The notes below the pieces were generated by a model. The model saw only the letters and a list, made by a program, of their open reading frames with translations. It did not search any database and was not told the origin of the DNA. From Luscinia megarhynchos (Eukaryota > Chordata > Aves > Passeriformes > Turdidae), in assembly GCA_034336665.1 (NCBI GenBank), contig JAPFBE010000003.1:16346360-16410359 (forward strand): 64,000 bases of DNA, given 5' to 3'. Within the stretch, counting starts at the first letter, position 1, and the number at the start of each line of letters is the position of its first letter. A program made the translations under genes and the position numbers. Of the stretch, positions 49,829 to 61,260 are shown piece after piece.

Positions 49829-52111
49829 GTAAGTCTGTCAGTTATTATATAAAAGATGTTCCAGTTTTGCAGTATATAAATTAAGCTTGACACTATTGCA
49901 GCAGGACCTTTATTTTTCCTACATAACCCGTTACACTTGATGGGAGTTAATAACTGCAGGCAGTAAGAGAAAGACACTGCTTTCAGGAAAAATAGTGAGG
50001 AATAGATTTCAGGGGACATGATGTTCCTTGCAGTGAAGAATTTTTAAAATTAGCTGAGAGTCAAATACCCCAAAACACTTACTTGTGTATCCCTTTGATC
50101 TTTTGTGCTCAGCACTGTGGCTTGTGGGATGTGGCATCTTTCCTTCTCCTGCTTGCTTTGTGCAGGTGTTATATTTCAAGGCATCAGGGCGCTGAAGGCT
50201 GTTAGCAGAAGGTATCATTTGTGTGGCCCTTATCCTGATTAGCTGTGTTTTCACATGTCCTTTAATTCACCCAGCTAATCCTACTGATATAATGACCTTT
50301 ATCTTTTACCTCCTATATCACTCTCAGCTAATGAACTAGTTCCCATAACCTAGGTCAACCATAACAAATCATCAGCCAGGTCTGAACTCTATAGCTTTTG
50401 TCTAAAAAACCAAAACACCTTTGCTTTGCCAAATTCAAAGCACATCTACAAGCTAGAAATCAGATTAGAATGTATTTGCAGCAAATGTTTTATGCAAATT
50501 CTGGCACCTTTATTTTAAATTAAATATTCCATCAGATATATGTCTTATTTCAGATTTTGACTAACTTGGCTATAAAACAATATTCTGCCAACATTTGGCA
50601 CAAATCATTGCATTATGTATGAATGTACTCTGATATAAAAGCAAGCTGGAAAAAGCAGCCATGTCATGGCTGATATCACTTGTGTTTGGATTGTGCAACC
50701 AAATCTGGACCATGGGAAAAAGATGCACCATCATGTCAGGAGACTCACTCCTGTCCTGATGCACACACAGCTGAAGTGATACCAGCAAACAAACAGGCCA
50801 GTATTAAGCATGAAAAATGAGGACTTTTGTGCTTAAGCCTTGGGTATATTTCCTGTGTGGAAAGAAAGCTAAGAAGGCAGAAAACTCAGCAATCTGCAAA
50901 ACTGGGCATTATTTGGTTCACCTGGAAGAGTGGAGCCCAGACCTCTCCTTGGAGACAGTCAAAAGCCATCACAACAGCAATGTGAGGTGCCAAGATACAC
51001 AGACAGACCACAGGAATCCCCTCACTGCACATTATAGAGTCACCTGTAGCTGCCATGCACCTGAGCAATGGCTTCCTGTGCCCACACCAGCAGCCTTTGG
51101 AAAACAGCCACAAGCTTCCCCCACAGGAACTAATCCAGCCTGGAGAGTGGTTCCCTGGTGGGAAACAGACCTCAGCCAGGCTCACCTCATATCTGCCCCA
51201 TGGCTACATATATGCCAGACTGACCCCCATAACATCAGAAGTTTATTTTACTGGTCTAAGCAAAAAGAAAGAGCAAAACCAAAAACCAAACCAACCAAAA
51301 ACTCAAAAGCATCCTACCTCTCCACATTTGCACAACTATTTTAGTGGCTCATGGTGTCACTAAACTAATCATGCCAATAGGAGCAAAGCACACAAAGCCC
51401 AGTGACCCACACCAGCAGCAGCTATTCTGCCTGGCACAGCCCCCGTAAGAGACATCCCCTCTCCCAAGTGCAAACAAGGCCCATTGTGTCTTTGCAGTGA
51501 TCCGTTCTGTTTGCTGAAAGCTGAAACAGGGCCAGTGGCTCATCTGCTGGCACTCCCAGCCCTCTTTTCAGCTGCATGCCTTGTTCTCTCCTCCTGCCCC
51601 AGCCAACCAGCTCACTTAAACAGCCGACAGCATTTTTTGGATTTCCCCTGCAGTTATGGCCCGAGTCCAGACCTGAGCTGGCAGGATCAGGGGAGGACCA
51701 GCATCCTCCTATTCAGCTGCACACAACCTACTTGTCGTCCTTTTGGGAAGCAGTGACTCAGATGTAACTTTATTGCAGCCTGGCAGCTGGTGGGACCGGG
51801 TGAGACCTTAGGAGACAATAACTCTGGCACCCATCAGGCCCCAGAGTGCAGAGCAGAAAGCCTGACTGCAACCCTCATTCAAGCCCTGGCATAATTAAAA
51901 CAACATTACCATTCTTGGTGGCAGATTTTCACCTTCTGTAAACCCAGACTTTCTGTGAGTGCTTTGTTTCACCAATTGACTATGTCTGAAAGTCAATGGA
52001 TTACAAAACAGAAGAGCAAGCCCTATTTCTTTTGGGCTTCTGCTATTAGCAAAATCACTGCAGCCTACATTTGGGGCTGTACATATGGTCAATGCTTGAC
52101 TGCATCCTTAG
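49829..52111. other. noncoding sequence, possibly intronic
   Basis: It contains a 175-codon plus-strand frame at 50817-51344 with no recognisable domain, most likely chance in a stop-poor stretch. No repeats are recognised. Confidence 0.4.
50083..50198 (-). other. candidate 116-bp minus-strand exon (unconfirmed)
   Basis: On the minus strand the segment follows 'ataccttctgctaacag', a weak to fair acceptor, and ends at gtaagtg, a strong donor. An open frame reads LQRPDALKYNTCTKQAGEGK and continues hydrophilic to the donor. It lies in what would be an intron of the plus-strand model, on the opposite strand. No homologue is recognised. Confidence 0.15.
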
Positions 52112-52138
52112 CAGATACCTGGGAGACAGCAAATGAAA
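52112..52138 (+). other. candidate 27-bp microexon of four-segment model
   Basis: The acceptor 'gcttgactgcatccttag' is fair, and gtaagt follows directly. The 27 bases are open in phase 0 and read QIPGRQQMK. Entry and exit phases match those of the neighbouring candidate exons, so it could be included or skipped without frameshift. It is short enough that chance is a serious alternative. Confidence 0.15.
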
Positions 52139-53098
52139 GTAAGTTTACTCTTTTGCAAAGCTCCAGACGATCTTTTCTCAGCTACTATTTCTAAAGTGGG
52201 TGAGAGAAATCGTACATTTATCACAGGCAATCTTTCCCTCTTAGGCTGTAGTTTCAGAGGAGGGCTGGGCAGCCCCATAGGCTCCCTGTGTTGCCACATT
52301 CTTTCCTCCTTGCCCATTGCCTGCCCCCACCTGCTGCAGTGCCCTTCCAGTCCTGCTGACAGAGCTGGTTCTGCAGGCTTGCTGAGCCCACACCAAGGAA
52401 CTCATCTGGGTGGATGAGGGGGAGAAAACAAAATATTAAGTCACCCTAAAATGACAACAATTGCAGCCTGTTTACCTCCATGCAGAGTATTATTCAGGGT
52501 ACCTGCCCCTTCCCAAAGGGCCACAGCCCTGTCAGTAAGCTTTGCAGCATCCCTGTAATGCCCAGCAGAGAGCACGTCCTGCAGGCAGCTTTGCACGTGC
52601 CCTAGGTAGAAATCCAACTCCTTTCTGTCTTCTCAGTTACCAAGGATCCAACCAGAACCAAACTATAACATCTGTGTTTTTCCATAAATACAGATTTTAG
52701 CTCTGCCTCAACACTGCTAACAGAGGACTGTGAGGGAAGAGGAAACATTTTCAGGGCAGTCACAGAGCAGAGACTAAACACATCTCTCTCCTCTTCCCTT
52801 TCCAGGATGCAAGACAATGCTGTTACTAATGCTTGGAGCTATTTACAGGTGTGTGCGGCCCATGCATGTCCCATGCACCTGAGGCAATGCCCACTTCTGG
52901 TCCAGACATCTCCAGAGCTGCTCTCCCTCCCTCTCACATCACAGCCCAGCATCCCATCCCCTCCCCCAGCTTCAGTTTTTGTCTGCTCTTCTAGAGGGAA
53001 TAACTCCTGCGGTAGCCTCAGCAGCTGCTCGTCCCTTTCCCAAGCAGCAGCAAGAGCTAAATTGACCTAATTCCTGCTTGTTTCCCTGCCACCCCCAG

Positions 53099-53368
53099 GA
53101 TCTGAAACAGCAGCACCGGAGCTGCCAGGGCGCTCTCAGCGCGGGACCTGCTCGCCTTCACTCCACCTTCTGCAGCTCCCACAAGCCTTACAAACGTCTC
53201 ACACTGCAAGTTCCAGAACCTGCCAAAGTGGTGGACAATTGCTGCACACAGCTCCTTAGGCAGCCTCAAGGACAAGTGGGTTTTTTGTACCCAATGGCAC
53301 ATCCTCGGCAGTGCTGTTCATACTGCAAACAGACATATCCATTTGTAAAAATCCATGGATATGTCTAG
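53099..53368 (+). other. candidate terminal coding exon, 89 codons and stop
   Basis: The acceptor 'gcttgtttccctgccacccccag' is excellent. From the first base after it, a frame stays open for 89 codons (starting DLKQQHRSCQGALSAGPARL, ending KIHGYV) to TAG. The segment holds a local cluster of CpGs, four of which fall in arginine codons (CGG, CGC, CGT, CGG), as expected if a coding sequence retained them. Tandem AATAAA signals follow 260-280 bases after the stop. I do not recognise the Cys- and Arg-rich protein. It could be a lineage-specific gene, a lncRNA end or chance. Confidence 0.3.
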
Positions 53369-53628
53369 CAGCTGCTCTCTCACCTCCTTTTCAGCTGTAG
53401 TTTGGATTTACAGCCAGGTTCGGATTATCAGGCTGATTTTTTTTTCTATTTTCTCTCAATGAAAGCTGGGACAGCATAATCAAAACTTCAGCCAGAATAG
53501 GAGCTGAATTTGTGTATGTAATTCAGTAGTGAAATAAGTTGTCACCTGCCAGGCAAAATGAGTGACCTGTTACAGCTTCATCAGAAGCAACCCCTCTTTG
53601 CTGAGGTCTACAGCCTCAGAGACATTTA

Positions 53629-53647
53629 AATAAAACTATTCAATAAA
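53629..53647 (+). terminator. tandem AATAAA poly(A) signals
   Basis: AATAAA occurs at 53629-53634 and again at 53642-53647, followed by 'actgttctttccctctgatg'. They lie at a normal 3' UTR distance beyond the stop of the candidate terminal exon. Confidence 0.4.
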
Positions 53648-53665
53648 ACTGTTCTTTCCCTCTGA

Positions 53666-55524
53666 TGGCAACACACTGCCACAATCCAAGCTGCCCAACT
53701 GCCCCCAAAATTTACAAAGCTACAAAGCAAGCAGGAGTGGGAGCATTTATGTCAATTAGCATGTGGAAAGGGAGCCAAAGATATGGTAAGATTTGATACG
53801 GCATATGGGATCCAATAACATGTCATTAGAGGTAGAAAGAAACCCTTCACAGTGTAGCTTTTCAGCTGCTTATTAAGGCTTTTGGTTCAAACTTCTGCCT
53901 GAAATTTTCCATGCCATAATTGCTACAATTCTGGTAATTAAAGCTTGCTATAGTGCAAAAACAAAATAGCATTTCCTTACTTCTCAGTGTGTGCCTCTGC
54001 AACTTTCCTTGTGGTTTCTAGTAACAGCTGAGGGGGGAGGAGGCTTAAGTCTCTCAACCTGAACATCAGCAATGTTGGCATTAAAGTACTTCCATACTTG
54101 ATGGGCATCAGGCAAGGATGTAAATTTTACAGAACATATTTTCTGTCCATGTATCTGCACTGTGGTTTTTATTGCTCGAGACTCAAAGCAATCTCAAATT
54201 TATGTGGAACTCCTATGTCAGACAAGTCAGACAAGAGATATCACAAAAAATAAGTGGCCATGCACTCTCCAAATAATCCTCCTTCCCATACCTATGGCAA
54301 AGGGAACAGTTACCAGTAGAAAAAGCTCATAAGTTATCATAACATGAAATGTGAGATTTCAATATTTAACTGAAGTTCCTGGCCACTTCCCTATCCCAGC
54401 CCTCATCAGCACAGTGACCAATGAATGTCATTCACTTAAAGCTTGCCAAAGCTTCCACTAAGAATTACTGGCACTGCTTAGACTCCTAGGAAACCTCAGA
54501 GCCAAACAGTCTGTGTAATAACTATGAAAATTGTATTATTAGCTTCTAAACAGAAGCAGCATGACACTACAAAGGAAATATGCATGCTGTCAGACGCACT
54601 GAGAGAAAGTGTCAGCTACAAATTAATGGCTATTAAAACATACTATTTGTTCCAAAGAGTTAAAAATGAGATTTTTAGCTCTGATGGCAGAAAAAGTGGT
54701 GGTGTCAGGTCCCACATTGGCATGTCATCTCTCCCAGCTGCTGTTGCCAGCATTTCAAAGCTGATTGGTACCATTCAGATATTCCCATGGAAGCCTCAGG
54801 AGGAGCAAAAAGAGGCTTCATTCCTTTCCCTTGATTTAGCTGAGATAGAGACATTCCTCTTTTGGCTCTGCTGACAAACACACATGATTAAAGAAATGCA
54901 GGCAGAGGAGCAGAGAGCACCTCAAGTTAACATGGATGGATGACCTGAGCACAAATCTAATTGGTGGATGCCTCTTCACTGACACACTGAAAGTACAACT
55001 AGTTAACTAAGTTTTCACTCAGTTAAGTACAAGTGGCTTCTACACCCCAAACTCAGAGTATCACAGGTTTCCAAAAAGCAAAGTAAAGAGATCCTCATAA
55101 GCACTTCTACTCATCTTCCCATTTTGCCCATTTAAATATTACCACCTCAAAGCAGCAACTGTTTATACAAAACTACCTAGGAAAACTAATTGGAAAGGCT
55201 GAAAGCCAAGCCAGTGGCAGGCAGAAGTCCCTGCACTGTCTGTATCAGGCAGTGTCTTAGCCATGCCAGATCTTTTTTGTGGAGTGGGTCTGTGGAGGGA
55301 GGTGTGTGTTAATCATTGCAACTCTAGATGGAATTAATTCCCTACGTGCTGCCACACAGGACATTTGGAGACTCGATTTTCACAGCACTTGCAAGGACAG
55401 AGAACAAGTGAGGCACAGCACACACTGGTACTGCACAGCCCACAGGTGAAGAAAGGAACATTGATTTTAATCTGCTTGAAAATGTTTTTGTTGTACCTAC
55501 TGCAAACATACTGTCAGACTCCAA
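53666..55524. other. unique noncoding sequence
   Basis: Nothing recognisable was seen. Reading frames here are short or lack domains. Confidence 0.5.
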
Positions 55525-55585
55525 GGTCCAAGTTAAATAACTTGCCACAACCACAAGAGCAGGTCGGCAGAATCAATGCTTGGCA
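55525..55585 (+). repeat. possible MIR-like SINE remnant
   Basis: 'aagttaaataacttgccaca' followed by 'accacaagagcaggtcggca' and gaatcaatgcttgg resembles the MIR 3' half (GAGGTTAAGTAACTTGCCCAAGGTCACACAG, GCAGAGCCGGGAT, AACCCAGG). It is short and diverged. Confidence 0.38.
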
Positions 55586-58500
55586 TGGCAGCAATACCTG
55601 CATTTCATGCCAGCACTTTTGAAAAATCTTCCTGAGCCTTGGAAAGCAGGGGCAGGGATGCTCAAGGATATGGGATGTGTAGAGCTTCAGTAAAGTTAAG
55701 CTGATTTCAGAGCATCCAGCCACCTCAGTCTCATCACAGCCACAGCTCAGGTGCTGCAAGGCCAGCCTACCAAGGACAGACCTGAGACTTCCCTGCTCCT
55801 GGCTCCCTTGTGACTGCTGGCTAGGTGGGGATACAGCAGACACACTGCAGAGAAAATTTTCTTAAGAAGCTGGCTGGTGCCTGTCGAAATTGCATTGTCA
55901 CTGACTCAGTGTCACAGACTCCTCCAATTTCAAGTTGACATTGCCTGATGGAAAAAATTTTGTATCAGAACATGCCCAACCAACACATCTGAATATAAAA
56001 TGATGAAGAACTTTCCCCGAGTCCTATCTTGGGACAGGCTATCTGAAAATCCAGGGTACTTCACATTTCTCAGTGATCTTTTGAGTCTAAAATTCAATTA
56101 GGACTTCAAAACACTTTTTAAAGTCATTTCCATCTACAGATCTAGCACCAACCTCAGGCACACCTCCTTTACCTGGTCAAAAGCACTAAAATATCACAGA
56201 ATTGGTGCATCCATAATTATATCAATGCTATCAGCTTTTGAAAAAAAAAATTCAAAAAAGCACCATATGAACTCAACATGCTATCCACTGCCAAAGAGCA
56301 GCAATCCTAACCTAGTTACTAGTTTCCCTTTTGAATGAATTACATCTTTCTAGAAAGTTACACAAACCACTGACATCAATCTCAGACTCTCACTAAATGT
56401 CACTTCATGCAGAACTTGGGTGCTCAGAATAACTGAGATGATGAAAGGATGTGAAAGTCTGAAGTGTAAAACAAGGGGACTCAGGGATGCAAAGGGGAAC
56501 AAATACAGGCAGCCTGCACCAGTAAACACTCCAGCAAGAACTCACACCATGGAAGTTAAAAGGGAGCTTAAATTAGAGGAGGTACTGTTATTCTTAAGGT
56601 TTGTAATCAAAATCCTGTGGTTCCAATTAGCAAAGAAAAGATGCCTGGCCAACATGCTATTACCAGCTTTTTGGCAGGAAAAGCCATTTACGAAAACCAG
56701 GCTGCTTCTCCTGCACTCAAGTATTTGTTTTTACATTCAAGCCTTCCCAGACTCGACTGCTCTTGGAACAGCCACACTTGTACAGGGCAAAGTCCATATC
56801 AGATGGATCATCAAGCAGAATAAAGTGTTATTACTTTCTCAAAGCTGCTATTCAGTCACACCCCTTACATTATTTCTGTGAAAATGAGGGAGTGATTCAA
56901 TTATGGAAGTATGGAGATTTCAATTATTTGAGTATGGATAAAAAGAGACTGAAAACAGGAGATGAGCTGTTGGCTTTTTTTTTAATCTTCAAGGCTGAAG
57001 TTCATAATAAAGCTCCTCAAAGTAACACAAAGCACCTTCCTTTCATTGTGTTTTTCCACCTGCCAGTCTCTGGAACATGTCTGGGAGCACCCCAATGCTG
57101 TGCAAGCTGCTCATGTTTGAGGTGTTTGGCTACACTGGAGCAGAAACAGGAAAAGGAAAGGATGCTCACTAAGACCAGCATTGCCTAGAGAGAGCTGGGG
57201 CTCCTAACATCAAACTCCTGCTCTGCATCAGCTGCAGGAAAACCTCTCTCTGTGTCTCTCTTTCCTTCTTTCTGTGTCTTGATCTTCAGTGACTTGAGTC
57301 TCTTGGGAAAACTCCCTTTCAAGTTTCACTCTTCCACACAGTCTCAGCCCAGTGCAGAACTGCATGTGCTCAGCAGAAAATGCCCTCCACTTTTTTTCCT
57401 CATGTTATTTAAAGCTCCACTTCATTATATTTACTGGTATTCTGATTTTAATAAATAATAATTGCATGCTTCTTGGAGGCTCTAGGCATCTTAATGTGTA
57501 ATTAATCATAGTACCAAACCCCATGAGCCTTCAAATCATCATTAGAAAGAAAATCTTTCAGCCAAACACCTTGGTAAAAAAAAAATGAGATCCTTTCCCT
57601 TAATTGGTCTGGGAAGCACATGCACAGCTCTCTTAAATGGATATCTTCTACACACTACCCACACATCTGGGCTCAGACCAAACCAGGAAAATAAATTCCA
57701 AAAATGCAAAGTCCCCACACAGGCACATCCTGCCAGCAACCCTCTCTCTGCAGCTCAGTGTGTCAGGTTGGAATGACCATGAGGAGAAGGAAGAGGGAAG
57801 GAAAAAAAAAAGGGGAGTACCCCTTCTCCTCAAGTAATGTAAGAAGAAATATGTGAAGTGATACTTCAGGGACAAAACACTACAACATGGACATGGGCAA
57901 TTTCACAAAGCTGCCATTAAATGACCAGCACTTTTCTCTGAAAGGTGTAAGAGTAAGGCTTCAGAGGTGCTTTAGCTCTTTTTTCACCCAACACCTTAAA
58001 TCTGGAAAGTTAAATTCAATCTAATTTCCTTTACAGTAAATATCAGCCTTGATTACAGCTGGAGAGTCAGGACACGTGCCTAACAACTGCAGAAGGGTAC
58101 TTCTGGTCTACACCATGATATTAATCATAATCTAAGTGAACACCATGGCCACAGGCAGAGGGCTTTCTCTCACCTGGACAGAGCTCCAGGTTAGCCCTGG
58201 CCCTGTATTCTGTGTTCCCTCAGGACTGGCAGAGCTGGAGACTGTGACCTTCCCTGCCAGCCCCAACAAGCAGTGAACAAGCACAGCTCCCTGGGAGCAG
58301 CAGCACAAGGCTCCCAATGACTTTGGAGCCAGTGGTCACCTCACTGCACCTCCTGCATGCACCATGGGCCCAGCCACAGCCATCTTCACGTCACCCCAGC
58401 ACAGATGTGGTGCAAAGCCCCAGTTCTTCCCAGTTTGTAACTTCCAGCTCACTTGGTTCACCTGTGGTGCTTGCTATTGGCACAGCCCCATTACAGGGCT

Positions 58501-61189
58501 AACCCCTGAGCAAACCTAACAAGAGTAGAGAGCTTAAAACACAGCTTATTTCCTTCTAATTATTTAAACTCCCCTTCAGTTTTCATGTATTCTACACAAT
58601 GAGGAAGGTCTAATATGTAATGGATTACTGGCAGGGCAGAATGAGCAAATAGCTAACTTATTTGTTTTAGATGGAGTAATACAATAAAAAGTCAAAAGCG
58701 TGCAACCTACTGTATTGTGCCCACGAACTTTATCCTTCTGAATAAAACAGTGTCCAAGAAAAATTTCCTGCTGTGAGAGTCTGCAACCTGGGACTGGAGC
58801 CCAAAGACTCCCAAGAAGCTCCAGCAGATGGTAAACAGCTGCATATCCTGAGGGAATGGCTAACCTGGCAGTGCTTTCCCATATACTAAATCCTCATTGC
58901 TTTAACAAGGTTGCCTGGAAGTGGCTTGAACAGAAGTAAAGGGAATGCTGCTCTGATCAAGTGACTCATAGAAAGAGAGAGGGAGGTCTTAAGATACTCT
59001 CTGGAAAAGATTTCAAAGCTGAGCATATTGTTCCAGGAAATGTTTACAGACTGGAAAAGAGGAAGTTTTGACTTTCATTGGCTTATTCTGTTGCAACACA
59101 GCATGTTTACTAAAAATATACAAAGAGAGGGAAAAGAAAAGCTCCCTTCTGAGGAAGAGCTGGGCAGGAGGCAAAAGGAATGCAGCTCTGCCCACTTTAC
59201 AGTGCCAGCCAACAGGAGAAAATGAACTCCATTCTGGTTCCACTCATACCTCAGCCCCACAAATATCAAAAAGGAAAAAAATGCCAGAGTAAATCTGAGA
59301 GGTCAGAGCATGAGGAGTATACTCTCACTACAGTTTTTATGGCCATACTTATCATACACTACTCACTTTACAAATGGCAAAGAAGACAGTGCTCCTCCCT
59401 GGAGATGTTAGCAATGTCTGGGAGATGGAGCAATTACAGAGAAACTGTATTTAGGGTTGTGGTGGGTGAGGGTGTTTTTTGTTTTTACAGATTGAACAAA
59501 TTCACACAACCAACAGAAAAAGCAGGACTTTATGAATGCTCCTGTGGAAGAGCTTAAGAAAATCATGTTACATTTTAGGTCAGTGGCTCCTAGTTTGTTT
59601 TTTTTTACAGCTCAGACTCATTTGATAAAATGTGCCTTCTGGTTTAGCCCTTCAGTTACTGCACTGTCCTGAGCCAGTGTAATTTCATCCCTCTAATCCA
59701 CTTGGGAAGTCTCCTCTCACCCCCTACCAAGAGGCTGCAAGATCCTCCTTTTGCTGCCACTGGGCTTTTGGCAGCAGCGTAAGCCCAGAGGAGGAGCACA
59801 TGCTCCTCTCTACCCCTGCAGAGGGGCCAGGTGCCAGGGCTGAGAGACAACCACACTTCAGCTGCTTCTCACCCTGGCTGAGCTCCTGACTCCAAAGAAG
59901 TGTTATCCTTCCAGCAGAAGGAGCTGCAGGAACAGGGGCCCCTGGAGGAGCTAAGTGAGAACAGCCCATGAGACAGTAAGGGCTAAAACAACAGGCACCT
60001 CAAACTTCACTGCACCTCCCCTGTTCTGCAGCCTCACAGCATCTCCTCTTTTTCTCCCCACCCTATAAACCTTCAAAAAGGGCAAAGCACTTTCAAAGAG
60101 GGCCCAGGAGCCTGTTGGGAAAAAGAACAATGAAATCAAAGGGTCATCACAGGCCATGACAGCAGTGACCAATCCAATACCCATCAAAGGTGAAATGATG
60201 TTCACTTAGACTGACAAAAAGACAAGGAGGCTGATCTAGAAGGAGTGAAAGAAAGTTGGGCAGGAAGGCAAGCATTTCACTCCTGGAGATGTGTGCTGGA
60301 AGATGACAGGACATGCAGAAGTCATCCTCTTCATCCTTAGCTCTTTGTGCAAACCATATCTTAAACTGCAGAAAGCCTAATGAGGGAAAAAAACCCAAAC
60401 CACTAACACTACTTTGCTCTGAAGCCATTTTTTAAAGAAACAGAAGTCCTTCATCTGCCAATGCTACACTAACCTGTGGTCCTCTAAGGGGAAGTGAAGG
60501 GTCCCTACAGTTTGGTGACTTAGATATTTTGAAATCCTAATCTGTTTGACAACATATTAGTCAAAAAGCAGCCAAAATGTGTGAATTAATAGGACCCATA
60601 TGTAACTGCCTAATAGTAACCACTTGCTTAATACTGTGTAGCTAAATGGTATAACAAAAGAATTAGCCAGTGACATCCACTTAGGAAATATGATCCAATC
60701 AATACTCTGATTTCTTTTTAAGTGCTGAACTGGTTTTGACACATATAAAAATGTGGTTTCAATCAGACCAAACTGAACTACAAAAAAACCTTTTAAAGAA
60801 GCCCAGACCTGTGGTCTTTCAAACAATGCATTGAAGGAAAGAACACTCACAATGGGATTAAGACTGGGAGCATGGGAGGAAAAAATAAGTGGTCCCTCAG
60901 TCATTATTACCATCCATGAGGTCACACAGACCTTTCATCTTATATTATCAATCTGCCTTTGTGCCAGGTGTACAACAAAATATGTAGTGTCAGGTAGAAC
61001 TGTAACAGGAGGAACAGTCAAATTCCCCTTGCTTTTCTCCTCCTGACTGCCCTCATTTCCATTAATGTCTCAGCAAACAGTAATAGCTAATGGAGCAAGA
61101 CTGTTGCAGTCCTGGTTCAGTGACACTGGCAAACTGGGAACACTAAAGGATGTTCAGACACAGAGCAAAATGACAGCAACTGACACAGT
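55586..61189. other. unique noncoding sequence
   Basis: No named repeats or genes. An A/G-rich run lies at 57780-57816. Longer frames, such as 56420-56881 on the plus strand, have no recognisable domain or splice support. Confidence 0.45.
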
Positions 61190-61195
61190 GTGAGA

Positions 61196-61260
61196 AAAAA
61201 AAAAAAAACCTAAATAAAAATAAGAAAATAACCCCCCCCAGACTAAAATAACCCCCACAC
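61196..61260. repeat. A-rich tract with duplicated AAAATAACCCCC
   Basis: A run of A of about 14 bases is followed by A/T-rich sequence and two direct copies of AAAATAACCCCC at 61225-61236 and 61245-61256, 20 bp apart. The first copy continues into a run of eight C. Confidence 0.85.

Noticed and set aside
50817..51344. 175-codon plus-strand frame
   Set aside because: No recognisable motif and an irregular composition. It lies between candidate exons in what would be an intron.
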